Of a DNA stretch of 64,000 bases, positions 24,127 to 35,593 are shown piece by piece. Both the position numbers and the translations under genes were made by a program. The DNA comes from Isoetes taiwanensis (taxonomy: Eukaryota > Streptophyta > Lycopodiopsida > Isoetales > Isoetaceae): contig JAJEKV010000105.1 in assembly GCA_021234155.1 (NCBI GenBank), forward strand, positions 3,392,937-3,456,936, in the 5' to 3' direction. How positions within the stretch are numbered: the stretch's first letter is position 1; every line of letters starts with the position of its first letter. Below the pieces are notes generated by a model. The model had not been told where the DNA came from. It did no database searches and saw only the letters and a list, made by a program, of their open reading frames with translations.

Positions 24127-24244
24127 ATATATTGTAGGGGTAAGCTAACATGCCTGTGATTCTTGATTAGCTGCTCCTGGCTACTGCTAGTCGCAGCTAA
24201 GCCAGGAATCACATCTCTATTAGCGTAACCCTACACAATATATA
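24127..24244. other. Long imperfect hairpin (miRNA-precursor-like or foldback element)
   Basis: The left arm (24127-24180) and right arm (24188-24244) are imperfect inverted repeats. TGTGATTCTTGATTAGCTGC on the left faces the complement of GCAGCTAAGCCAGGAATCACA on the right, and the outer parts ATATATTGTAGGGG.TAAGCTAA and ..GTAACCCTACACAATATAT also pair. The loop is about 15-20 nt. A small foldback MITE is equally possible. No known miRNA was recognised. Confidence 0.6.
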
Positions 24245-24453
24245 AATCTTCAAATTATCGGTGCGCGAAGTCCTAATGCACTATGGATTGCCCTTGAAAA
24301 TAGCTAACACATGCAACAATCACTTAGATTAGGTTGCTATTTATGCGGTCTATACTTCCTTTTACCATCAGTTAGCATAGTTGCTATTTATTTGGTGTAT
24401 GGAAAAACCAGTGCTCTTACCTTCTTCGTTCAAATTAGAAAGTTTACAAAAAA

Positions 24454-24722
24454 AAAAATATATCCTTATATATATACAATTATATTGGGTGCCACAAATG
24501 ATGTAGAGTCTCAAATGGTGTAGAGATTTATGCCACAAAATCTTGGTAGAGATTGATCTCGGGCGTCCATCTTTTGAGATGGACGGTCCAGACGGTGCCA
24601 CCTCGTAACTCCCCAAGCACCCCTCTTGTTGGTGTACCAAAACATTGGTACAGATTGATCTCGGCCGTCCATCTCTGAGATGAACGGCCCACAACAAAAG
24701 CCCCAAATTGGTATCCTCTGAT
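24454..24722 (+). repeat. Dispersed repeat R, copy 1 (left end decayed)
   Basis: It shares with the other copies ATATATACAATTATATTG.GTG, GAGATTGATCTCGG.CGTCC, GGTGCCACCTCGTAACTCCC and GGCCCACAACAAAAGCCCC. The conserved hairpin CCGTCCATCT..AGATGGACGG is present in varied form. The RPL24 pseudogene starts about 40 bp after it. Confidence 0.75.
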
Positions 24723-24761
24723 TCGATTTCTCCATCAAATCCCATCTCGCGGGGAGCAGCT

Positions 24762-25083
24762 ATGGTGTTGAAGAAGGAGCTCTGTCGCTTCAGCGGGGCG
24801 AAGATCTATCCAGGCCGTGGCATTCGTTTTGTGAGGGGGTGATTCACAGGTTTTTCTCTTCATCAATTCAAAATGCAAGAGCTACTTCCATAACAGGCTC
24901 CGTCCTGCCAAGCTCACATGGACTGCCCTCTACCGAAAGCAGCATAAAAAGGATGCCCATGCCGACAGAAGTTCGTGTTGCTGCCAGTGAAGCTGCTCTG
25001 AAGGAAATCAAGGGTCGAATTAAGCAGATACTAAAGTTAAGGGTGCTGTTAAGAAGGGTCCCGCTGGTAAAGGCCCACGTTAA
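24762..25083 (+). pseudogene. RPL24: Intronless ribosomal protein L24 (eL24) pseudogene
   Basis: From an ATG at 24762 the frame reads [20 protein letters not shown] then IRFVRG, the start of eL24. An extra base at about 24,839 shifts the frame, after which [17 protein letters not shown] and [20 protein letters not shown] continue the protein. The segment [20 protein letters not shown] corresponds to the C-terminal part, so about 30 residues between (the RRATKKPYSRSIVGATLEV region) are missing. A second frame change precedes a Lys/Gly-rich tail ending GPAGKGPR-stop. There is no intron, so it is either a processed copy or a captured cDNA-like piece. eL24 is part of the 60S ribosomal subunit; this copy cannot make it. 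It sits directly downstream of R copy 1, and its last bases resemble R sequence. Confidence 0.88.
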
Positions 25084-26537
25084 AACCCCCAAATAATCCC
25101 CTGCCTTCGTCCAGTTCCAGATCCGTCCTCCTGCCCAGCTTCGATTTCTGCTATGTAGCATTCGGATCCATCCTAGGTTGCTGCTCTCGGCGGTTACGGC
25201 CACATTTCGTCTCCTATAGCAGCCTCTCAGGCGGGAGCCTGTTCAAGCTCCGGATCATCGTTGTCCTTTGTTGCACTGTCCCTCATATGGGCATGTGGGG
25301 TTTTTCTCATTTTCCTAATGCAGATCGTTTTTATGAGGTGGATTCTAAAGTGGTGCATGATGCAGGTAACAAGTTTTTAGGCATACGCAGGAACAATTAT
25401 TAGTAAAACGATATAATGAAAGGGCCAATCCAGCCGGCTACACTTTCGTAAGTACCATCGATTCAATTTTTCAATTATAAAAACTGGGTAGCCTAACTGG
25501 GTTCTTATGTGTTGTCCTTAGATGAAAGCAGAGGCTGAAAGATAAGTGCAAAGAATCCAGACAAAAAGACTGGGGCCAAAAACTCCCGATCAATAGCAAG
25601 AACAGTTACCTGCCCAACGCTCTCATCCAATGTGCTAGGTAGAGGGCACGCCCGTTTAGTTTTGCTAGACTACAACCAAACTATTTGATCAATTAACACA
25701 GGAGTCAAGTGAAGGAAAAGATTGATCTATATAAGAGAAAGCCACAGTGCCTGGTTCCCAATTTCTAGATTGTCTAACACCTGATGTTTGCAAAACCATG
25801 CGCATGGTGATTAGGGCTTTGCTATTTTGAAGTAAGCATTTCGTTTGTATTTTAAGTCTTATGTTTTTACCATCAATCCTCTCTGCTTGCCCTTTAAAGT
25901 TTTTTAGGATCAAATTCTGATGCCCTTTTACTTGCATTGCAGCTTCATACAGGCCAAGAAGAACCCTCATGTGTAAGGTATGCTGCTTTACTGTAACTTT
26001 TTGTTTTTGGATAATCCCTCTTGCATTTACAATCTGTGCATCACGAATAGTTGGTTTCATAATCCACCTTGCAGTCACAATCTGTGCATTACACATAATA
26101 TTTTGTTTGATCTTAAGGCTTGAAAGTGATACTAGAGAGAAAGTACATAAGCTTGCAGCTAAAGCCACAGGTGAGCACCCACCATAGTATTGAGAAGGAC
26201 GTTACTTATGTAGTCTTGCACCATGAAAGATTTTTAAGTATTCACGTTTGCTCCAGTCATAAACCTGCAAATTGCACAGTCAAACGATGTCTAACTTTGC
26301 CTCCATGCTTAATGATCTTTTGCATATGTTACTTTCTATATCAACTGAAGATTGGAACATTGTTGCAGGATGTGAAGATCCGTCAAACTGAGGATTATTT
26401 CGTTGTCTGTTGCAAGCAGTGGCAGAAGATATTCGCTTGAGCAAACTTGTGAAGACATTTGCTTTTAGCAGACTAAAGACTCTATGTGCCTCTTGGGTAT
26501 GGCACAGGTGCCACCGTTTCCTGCCACGCCGGTAAAG
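25084..26537. other. Unassigned, possible upstream part of the WDR6-like pseudogene
   Basis: Several short splice-flanked frames occur, such as LESDTREKVHKLAAKATG before a GTGAGC donor at about 26,170, and DIRLSKLVKTFAFSRLKTL at about 26,430. They could be exons of the WDR6-like gene or of something else. I could not align them to a family. Confidence 0.3.
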
Positions 26538-27345
26538 TCTGCATTTGACAAGCAAGTTACCGAGGTTCAATCTGTGGGTTCTCGATGCGAGGACTCTGCA
26601 TGTAAGTGAAACCTTTGCCTGCTACAAAATTTATAGGCAAGTCATTGAAGTTCTTATTATGCTGTTCAATGTAGGGAAGTATAGCAAAGGAGAATAGGGA
26701 AGCCCATCTGCTGGCACTTGGATTAAGCAACAACTCAGTGTCTGTATGGAATTTGCGCGATTCAGTCGCTCTATATCACATAGCATGCTCAGGTCAAAAA
26801 CAGTTAAGACAATTGGACCTTCAAATTATAAAACTTGTGCTAAATAAGTATAGGATGTGTTACAGAGAAATGCTTGCTATATTCCATGAGACTATGGGGT
26901 GACTCACTCGGCAACATGAAGGTAGCAGCTGGAACGATATTCAACGAGGTCCGCCTATTGCAGCTTTTCGGAAATGCCTTTGTGCATTTTGGCATTTTTG
27001 TCAATCTAATGATTTCAGTTTTCTTATTTATTAGGTTCTTGTTTGGAAACCGATCTTAACTAGCATGTCTGATGATGGGCTGCAACTAGCTTCAGTTTCT
27101 GATGATCAAAGGTACATAGTGTAGTGATTTCTCTATATTTTCTTCCCATTAGTTATATGTTCAAGATTGCCACGTGTACACCCTAATCTGCTGACATAAT
27201 CACATAATCGCATTCACGTGGGCACAGTGCACGCATTTGGAAAGTTGCGAATAATTATGTAATGGATTCCGTGGTTAATTTCAAGTGAACAAACTAAAAA
27301 TCCAATTGTTCTGTATGGACATGGGTCACATCTCTGGGATTGCCA
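26538..27345 (+). pseudogene. WDR6-like WD40 protein gene, partial and frame-broken
   Basis: Five consecutive exons fit the plant homologue of WDR6/Trm734, a WD40 partner of the tRNA 2'-O-methyltransferase FTSJ1/Trm7. They are 26538-26601 (LTSKLPRFNLWVLDARTLH), 26675-26792 (LLALGLSNNSVSVWNLRDS), 26866-26948 (EKCLLYSMRLWGDSLGN then MKVAAGTIFNE), 27035-27111 (VLVWKP..SDDGLQLASVSDD) and 27228-27345 (SARIWKVANNYVMDS then PIVLYGHGSHLWDCQIHEK). All boundaries are GT..AG and the phases join correctly between the first four and into the fifth. Against this, exon 4 lacks about half a WD repeat expected between VWKP and SDDG, and exon 5 has a frameshift near 27,275. The N-terminus and most of the C-terminal propeller were not found. 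The family match is firm; a recently dead or captured gene piece is the likely status. Confidence 0.65.
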
Positions 27346-30300
27346 AATACATGAGAAGGTTAACTTTAGGTTTATTACCATGCTTTTGCATCTACCTAGA
27401 ACCAGCCAGTTTTTATCACTGCACGTTCTTATTGCAAGGCATGGGTTTATTGCAAAGCATGGGTATTAGGGGGACAAGGATGGGTTTAGAAATTGTAGTT
27501 CCATTATCTACTAAAGCTACTTATCAGTCTTCTTCTGTATTGCAGTTCAAAATAGGAATTACATGCCCATATGCTGCTGTGCTTCAGCCTAATAATAATG
27601 GGAATATAGCTGACTAGTCCGTATTCTCGGACAACTCACAGAATGGATGCCCGTTAACAGCATTGCCTATGACTCTTCAAAAAAAGTTACTTGTGCTGGG
27701 AAGTAGACAGAAGCGCATTTTGGAGCGCCTTAATAATCTAGAGTCACAGCTGAGAAGTCCTTTACAAATTTCTATTGATGAAGGCACACCGAACAAAGGT
27801 CTTCTAGGTAATAGATATGTAGGCACTGCATGAAACTTCTCTTATAGGTGGAAATGACATGGAAGTTCCAAGTGGTGCATTTTTGTATTAATATGATTAC
27901 TGAATAGACATTTTTGTTGCGAATCACATAATGCTTTCTCTGTTTTTTTGTATCTGCAACCACATGCATTCAGTAGCACGAACAGGTCCGCTATGCCTAA
28001 ACATCTTATGTGTAGTCAGCTTTTATGGAAACCTTAAATGTCTATGTTTTCCATGTCTTAAGGTCTGCTTCTTAAGGTCTTAAGGTCTGCTTCTTAAATG
28101 CCTTGTGCTTTACTGTTGCCACCTATGGCTGAGGGAGAACAAAACAAGTGCTGAAGTTCAAGGCTGCAGAATTGTTTGAAAATTTAGCATGCTGCCAAGA
28201 AGTTGCTCTCTGGTTCTTACAACTTGGCATTCCAAGGAAGAACTTGTGCAGAATGCAGCTCCTCAACAATTTTGCTCCTCGGCAAACCCCCTGCCACTTG
28301 AACGTCTGGCAGAGTGGAAGGCCCTCTGTAAGCTCAAAAACGCTCTAAGCAATAATTCTCCAGTTTTTCGCATATTAGTTATCAATTCTGAGCCATTGAT
28401 GTTGATTCTTCAGCTTTCCGATGGCCGTTGCCATGGCGTGGAATCTTGGTTTCCTTGCAGCTCCTGTTTCTTTTACTCCATCGGTGTGATCTGCTAAAAG
28501 CCGGAACAGTTATGAAGGTTAATTCTTTTCTTGCTAAGGGTGGAAGAGGCTTTTGCATTTTTGATTCCGATGCTTGAGTAAAAGGATTTTTGGATGATTT
28601 TTTGCACGTCTGTCCGTTTCAATTCAAAATGGATGTTGTTAAGATCAATTGCCTCCTGTTTGTCGCCATTGTTATAATCTGCAGGTATTTTTGCCAGACG
28701 GATAAGCCAAAATACCCCACAATATTTCTTATTGCAACCAGAGCTTGCTACTATTTTGCAGTTTCCATGCCTTAAGCTCCATCCAGCATTTCAAGTTGCA
28801 GGCTTCAGCATGTGGGGCCACATCCATTTCCATTTCGTTTTGGAGAGCAGGGGAGCTGAGATGGAAGCTCTGGGCCTCCTTTAGGGCTACACTAATTATA
28901 TTTAAACCAGGCTTCTTCATGAAAAAACGTTGCATCTGCTTCTTCTGCCTGTAGTTGTAATGCAACACGTTCTCCAAATCGTGATCAGTTCTATAGGCCA
29001 TATCTTTAAGGCATCTAGGGTTCGCTCTACTTATTTTTTTCATGAAGTGTTACATCTGCTGCTGCCTGTTTTTGCAATGCAGCATATTTTCCAAATGCTG
29101 GGCCATTGTTCGATTGACCATGTATTTATGGAATTATGGTCCTTCGTGCACCCCTTTTGTTTGAAATGTTCAATGCATATGGTTTTTGTTCTTGCAGCAT
29201 GTCGGGTTTTATGTTCCAGAGCAGCATGTTGGGTTGTTGGAAGGGAACTGTAATTGTTGACCTTAAACAATTTGTAAGTTACCATGCCAATTTGCAATTC
29301 TTTCTTCATTTTGGACATCTACAAAAAGAGGCAAGAAAAGGTAAGAGCTGGGTGCCAGTTTGGAAAAAACTAGCATGCCATTCTATTGTCTAGCTTAAAC
29401 CTGTGTGGAGATCGGGTGACCGAATTCTCCATTTTCCTTGAAGTGGCTCCCACTGGTTTTACACATTGCTGCATGTTTTCAAAATACGCAAGAGCACGAG
29501 TACTGTCACATGACTGCGCACGTCCAGGAATGATAAAAGTTTGCATACTGGAACTGATTGAAACATATTACCCTCTGCAGATTGCCTTTGATGGTTCCTT
29601 AATGCAGTTATCAATTTGCTACATATTGAATGGTGGTTTTGTGGCCCTGCGATGGGATGTTCTTTTATATTGTTTGTGCTTCTGTATTCGGATCATGTCC
29701 TTCATTTTGGTTTGAGGCCAGCATAATTTGCACAGCGTACAAACGCACTGTTATGCAAAGCAACATGGATCTGGCTAACACTATGTTTCCAGGTTGTGAT
29801 TTAGGACCTGGTTTCCTCGGTTGTGGTTTGGGACCTGCTTTCTTCTGCTCCAGCTGTACAACCATTCTTCGAAGTCGATATTTGTGAGTTCAATTTCCTA
29901 GGATGCTCTTGTGCCAACACAAACAGGAACACCATGCTTGTGTTTTATCTGCTGTCTATTTCTGAATAGCATGTCCTCTTATTTGTTCTACATTTGCATC
30001 ATCTATATGGATTTAAATGCCAGATTCTCAATGTATTTGGACGACAAAATGAGGTGGCAGGTCTAGAAACACCAAAGGTCATGGTGATTTCTTACACGAC
30101 GTTTTGAAATACCCTGAATAGCCTGGTCGTCTGGTTTTTAAGGCGCCAAATTTTCTTGGCTATGGATCTAACGTATAGAACATGCATGTTTATGTGTGCA
30201 GTTGTATTTGTTTCTAGCAATATACAGTGGCACTAGTATCAGAGCTTTTCTTATGCTAGAACTGCAATCCATAGCCAGCTATTGTCTATGCATCATGTAC

Positions 30301-33300
30301 TAGTGTTTATGGCTTCACTTCAAAGTGTTTTCTGAGCGTTAATTTTAATGTCGTTTAAAGAAGTTAGTAAACTTAGGATTTACTTTGCAGGTCCCTTTCT
30401 CTGAAGATGACAGAACTGATCGTTGTGCTAGCTTATATGCTGCAGCAAACGTAAAGATTCTAAACCGATGTTATAAGTTCTATTAAAGCACTGTTAAACT
30501 AGACCTTAAAATTTAATGAGGCAATATCTTCTTGGGCCTTGCTAAGGACCAGTGTTGCAGTGTTATGAACCATACTTATGCATATATGGCTTATCAATTA
30601 TAGCACTCAGGTTTGTGTCATACGAATAGTAGCTTTCCTTATAATACATTGGCATACATGTTCTTCATTGTTTATGGTCCATGGGGTCGATCGTATATGG
30701 CCTATTTCTCATTTACCACAAATATCATGAAGGGCAGGGTTTGAAGAAATTGCGTTGTTTTGGCCTCGATTTCTTTCTGCATCTCAGGCAAATTCCTAAG
30801 ATAATTGCACAATTGCATGCACCAGCCCATTAAGATATTCCAATATGGAGCTCGCTCAAAATTTTACTTTTATTGATGATGTGGTGAACAGATGGGTGGC
30901 ATCTCTATATGGCTCTGCCAAATGTAAGCAGAGTCCGAGCTGCACTTGGGAAGTAAATTTGCTTTTGTAAAAGTGATCTTCTAGAGTTGGATTCCGTTGA
31001 TGTCGATCTTTGTTCTTGCCCTACAGATATAGTCCTTCAATTAGATGGGGTTGCCACATGTATCCATGACAATTTCTATCATGCCTTTTGTCTGCCTAAG
31101 CAAACTACTGTTAGATTGCATCGGGACTATCCAAAAGCAAATCCTTGCTGAAGTTACTTCGTTCATATCTGCGTTCTTTTAGTGCATGACATGTTTTTGC
31201 AAGTTATGCTTGCTTTCTTGCTGAATGTAGTCATTGTTTTTTTTTTTTATCATACAACATGTAATGATGCAGTGGTTGGAAGAGGCCAGTTACTAATCCA
31301 GGTATTCTTGCTCATGTACTTTTGACACTGGTTCATCATACCAAGGACACTTATGAATGTAAATAATCTGGGGTCCGTCTTTGCCCCAACTCTGCACTTC
31401 TTACATTGCAATAGTTGAAGTCAAAGCTTGACTACTTAATAATCTGATGTGTTGAAAATGTCAATGAATGTCCACTGTTTTGCTAACATATTATTCAAAA
31501 GACGTGTGATAACAATTGGTTCTAGTGATAATATGGCACGGCTCAACGATAAGGTTAATTGCACCTAGATTTTATCATCTACAATGCCTTCGAAATTCAT
31601 AGTGATGCAAACAGATTTATCAATTTCACATGTCACAAATTTCTTAGAGCGTGGACCGCACACTATTCAAATTGCATATTATCATGAGTGTTGATAAGTG
31701 TTAGGAAATATTAACGAAATATTAATCTAGATTGTAAAAGTTAGACATGCAATATCTTTATGCCTATGCATTATCTAGGAAAATTTTAAGAAATGTTGGG
31801 GGAAATGAGACTCTTCAAGAATCTTCATAATATCTTAAATAACCTTAGGCAATGCCAAGATGCCATGAGGGAATCTACTAACGGGAATCATGGAGAGTCC
31901 AATCTCAAACTATAAATTTGTAGGCTAGTCTCAACATTGGCTTAGATTGTTGCTCTTAGTTTTAACATTTTTTTGGCGTATTGAAAGGCATTCTCCATTG
32001 ATGATGTTAAAAGAAAAACTAAACAAAAGGGAGCTTCGGTATTGTGATGTACACAAATCTCTAAGTAATGAAATCTAAGAGAATATTATTAGTTTCAACA
32101 TTTTTTTGGCATATTGAAAGGCATTTTATAATGAGAAGCTCGTCAATAGATGTCAATTCAATTTCCAAGCAAACTTAATATAACCTTCATTAATTGGAAT
32201 TTTTGGAAAACCATAAGTGTAACTCACATTTTTTGCTCATCAATTCTAGAATAAAGTGACTCCATATACTTTGAATACATTTGCTACAACCAAGCTTTGG
32301 TAAGATGTGACAAGTATTTCTAGAAAGATAGCATGGAACTAGAAATTGTAGACAATGTTTCTTTATTATTGAATTTATCCAAACAGGAACAATTTACCAG
32401 TTGGAAGCTAACAAAAAATGATCAGAAGGAAGGTGAAAGCTTCATATGAGAAAATGACATTCAGGGGCATCCTTTGCAATGTTTCACATTTTTTATGACT
32501 AAAATGGCAGAGAACAGTGCATGATATGAAGAAAAGAACTCGAATTTGTTTCTAGTTTGACGACCACTTTATGGAAACCTAATGTTGAGGAGTCCAAGGA
32601 AATTTTTTATGTGGTAAAAGAAAATCACCATGTTGATGGAGGGTTGTTTGCAACCAGGTTTTGACTTTGACTTCTTATGTGTAGCCCGACTTTTTAAATG
32701 CAATTCAAATTAAACTTAATGGTTCAATTTGAGCTTGCCCACTACAGTGACTTTGACGTAAAATCGTTATACTCACTTTTTCCTCTAAGGTTCATAGCAA
32801 TGCACAACACCATCAATGTCAGTTAATTTGTTAAATTATTTTTCACCTTTACACTTGTTGAGGTTTCTTTATGAAAGAAGACATTGAATTTGACTTATCT
32901 AACATAAAGCCACACCGTAATTGATCGACCTTAATTGGGCATGGTCCTTTTGTTGGGGCCGGCATGGTACTTACTTTAGCAAATGCATGGTCCCTGTGTT
33001 TTGAAAAAATTGGACCATCTTTATCTTAGGAAACAATAACTCTTTGCTTCTAGAAAATGTTCAATTGATTTAACATCTTCAAGGTTTCAAGGTTATCAAA
33101 TCCCGAATACCATGGCAAATTTTTTTCCCTTCAGGGTAGTTGAAGAATATACGTAGTGACCACTTTAATGAAAGCCAATGTTGAGCAATCCAATGACAAA
33201 TTCTGGGAAGTATAAGAAACAAACAAAGACTTGCGAGAGAGCATTGACAATATGTGACTGGCATTATGGCTAGGGGTTTGACTATAAGTTTGACAAAATG

Positions 33301-33440
33301 GAACCAATAAGATGACTCAGAGTTTGTGCAGGTGTTGATCACGATTACAACTTTGATTTTGACTTCCAAGCTATAGCTTTCATTCGATTTTGCACTACTT
33401 TGACTTTGACATCCTAGCAAGCTACCAGTTGACTTGATAC
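27346..33440. other. Long stretch without an assignable gene
   Basis: Isolated coding-like pieces occur but match no family I know: TALPMTLQKKLLVLGSRQK with RILERLNNLESQLR at about 27,660, NPLPLERLAEWKALCKLKN at about 28,300, and VPFSEDDRTDRCASLYAAAN between an acceptor and a GTAAAG donor at about 30,390-30,450. They might be downstream exons of the WDR6-like gene region or other fragments. Confidence 0.35.
28916..29133. repeat. Diverged tandem duplication, about 123-bp period
   Basis: TTCATGAA..GTT(G/A)CATCTGCT, CTGCCTGT..TTG.AATGCA and TTCTCCAAAT/TTTTCCAAAT recur in the same order starting at about 28,916 and 29,039. Confidence 0.6.
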
Positions 33441-33900
33441 TCCCTCATAGTACAAATACTTGTATATATATATCCTTATCACTCATATATATACAATTAT
33501 ATGAGCTCTACCAACATGTTGGTAGAGATTGATCTCGGCCGTCCATCTCTGAGATGGACGGTGCAGACGGTGCCACCTCGTAACACCCCAAGCATCCCCC
33601 CTTATTTGGGGCTTTCAATCTGGGCCCTTGAAATTGGGGCATTTTATCTAGACCGTCGATTAAAATTATTTGGGGCTTTTCATATGGGCCGTCGGATAAA
33701 AGGGGTCAAATCTTGGCCGTCAATTTTGGATAGGAAGTTGCAGAGAAGGTGATAGAATTGGGGCTTTTAATCCAGATCATTGGAATTGGGGCTTCTAATC
33801 TCTTCCCTTGATTTAAAAGTCAAGGAAATTTAATGGGCAAGGAAATTTAATGTCCACCTTCATGAGGTGGCAATGCACATTAATTAAAAATCATCCAAAG
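33441..33900 (+). repeat. Dispersed repeat R, copy 2 (best preserved)
   Basis: It begins TCCCTCATAGTACAAATACT, then an AT-rich (TA)n stretch. A perfect 22-bp palindrome follows (33506-33527, half-site CTCTACCAACA), then a 23-nt hairpin (33539-33561, arms CCGTCCATCTC). Next come several (A/G)(G/A)CCGTC(G/A)(A/G)AT words and a GAGGTGGCA..ACATTAAT block that also appears in copy 4. There is no coding frame and no clear terminal inverted repeat. The 3' end is not fixed. Confidence 0.8.
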
Positions 33901-34657
33901 GATATTTTCCACTTTTCTCTGTTCTGGGTTCCGGCTGGCTTGTGGTCGGGCTATGGCGGAGAGCAGGATATGTCGACGACGTTTGTGAATCCCTGTATAA
34001 CCCAGGTAATTGATTTGAAGCTCGACATTAGAGTTTAGTTTCAACATTTCGTTCCATTAGAATGTAATTAACGCAAATACTTTCGGTGCCAAGAGTTTTC
34101 GGCCATCTTCTTAACAGCATGAAGGGTGTGGGCTCGGAAATGCAGTTTTCAGGGTTAGGTCTGGCTGGGTTCTAATCGATGGAAGATTTGCTAAAGAATG
34201 GGCATTTCGGATATGCTGGTAGCAGCCGACTATTTCCGACCCGAGCGGCAAAATGGACATGTTTTTTCGGCCTCCAATCTCAAGCTTGGCTATGGAGGAT
34301 ATCCCCTCTTGGGCTCCAAGCTGTGCGTAGGCATCTCTTTTTTTTTTTGTTCTGGTTTCAAAAACCCTGTTGTTGATGACCATTACAGAAAGGTTTGTTG
34401 TTTGCAGAGCAAATTTAAGCAGTGAATATTCCGTACCATCTTCGGTTAAAGAAAGGTAACCGGCTACTTTTAAGATGCTTCTTCTGCCCTGTGTAGACGT
34501 TCAATCCGTGGGAAAGGAGTGTTTTTGATACAAAATTCAAGATGAGGAAGCTGCATGTGGTTGTTATGTCTTAATCCGCCTCTTTCACTTCTTGAAATCA
34601 GCTTGCAGGATTGAGCTTAGCCTTAAGCTTTGTTTAAGGCAATATTTACAGAGGTCT
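33901..34657. other. No gene recognised between R copy 2 and the FNTA-like fragment
   Basis: Possible splice signals are present, but no frame of known family was seen. Confidence 0.35.
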
Positions 34658-34760
34658 ATGATAGAGCAAATCCCCATCTTACGCAGGCCCGAATGGGCTG
34701 ACACTGAAGCAGTTCCCCAGGATGATGGGCTCAAGTGAGTTGTTGCTATTCTGTACATAA
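34658..34760 (+). pseudogene. N-terminal fragment of protein farnesyl/geranylgeranyl transferase alpha subunit
   Basis: From ATG 34658 the frame reads MIEQIPILRRPEWADTEAVP then QDDGLK-stop-VVAILY. Family members begin with a short lead followed by RPEWxDVxPxPQDDGPNPVVPIxY, so the match covers the N-terminal motif and reads on past an in-frame stop at 34736-34738 for a few residues. The helical PFTA repeats (WHFRR, WHHRRW) are absent downstream. The subunit normally pairs with a beta subunit to prenylate CaaX proteins. This piece cannot. Confidence 0.6.
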
Positions 34761-35281
34761 TTGAAGCTTTATCTAATTGAATAATTAATGGATTGGATAG
34801 GAACTCAACTTTTAATGTTTCAAATGTTACAAAGAGAGTTCATGAAGCCTATTTTGCATGTTTATATTTGTCCAAGATTACACTCTTTCACAATTTTGCT
34901 TAATGCGTCTCTTTCTATTCACAGACGTTTGGCTAGGGTCAAGAAATCCGCAGCATAGATCTCTGGCCATCAGATGGAGTTAATTTGGCAGTCAGATGCA
35001 ACGTGATAACTATCGTCTGACAAACAGTGCTCGCAGGTTTTCATAGCCATGCTTTTCTACCTTAAGTTCCAATCCAAGTCCATAAAGAACTTGCTCATGG
35101 GGATAGAGTTAAAATTTTCAGTGATCCCGCAAAATTATCAGCTCTCATATTAAGGTCACCAAATGTAGAGCTGGACAGGCTTGCTTTTGCTGTCTTCTCT
35201 TTTGCATGGAAAGTTAGGCTAAGTAGCTTAAGGTTTTCAAAGAACTTATTTAATTTGAGTTGCCTACGATTTACAGGCCAG

Positions 35282-35593
35282 GTTCAGACTTCGATGTTTG
35301 CTGGCTATTGAGGAGTTATTGAGGTCTGCCACGTTGGGAATTGACATGGACATTGTGTCGGGACCATCATATCTTAAAGGTGTGTCACTCTAGATCTATT
35401 TTTTCTTTTGCGCAAATGTAGGTCATTATCTATCTACTGCTCACATTCATAGCTGTGAGAGTGCTCACAATTCATGCCTTTCCAGCTTCAAATACGGGTG
35501 TTGCTGCGCAATATGTGTGAAAGGCCATTTGCTCTCTGCCTTGATCTTCAAGCAATGCGCACGAGTCTACATACATCTTTATTGCTTCATCAG
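35282..35593 (+). other. Two possible exons of an unidentified gene
   Basis: Exon 1 (to 35379) reads RFRLRCLLAIEELLRSATLG then IDMDIVSGPSYLK before GTGTGT. Exon 2 (35486-35593) follows a TTTCCAG acceptor and precedes GTAATT. In one frame it reads LQIRVLLRNMCERPFALCLD then LQAMRTSLHTSLLLHQ. In the frame set by exon 1 phase it reads ASNTGVAAQYV and then a stop. Which frame is real is unclear, and so is the family. Frame conflict hints at a pseudogene. Confidence 0.35.

Noticed and set aside
25689-26168. 159-codon minus-strand frame
   Set aside because: Low-specificity sequence antisense to possible exons. Internal partial duplication (NAQIVTARWIMK / DAQIVNARGIIQ) reflects a short DNA repeat.
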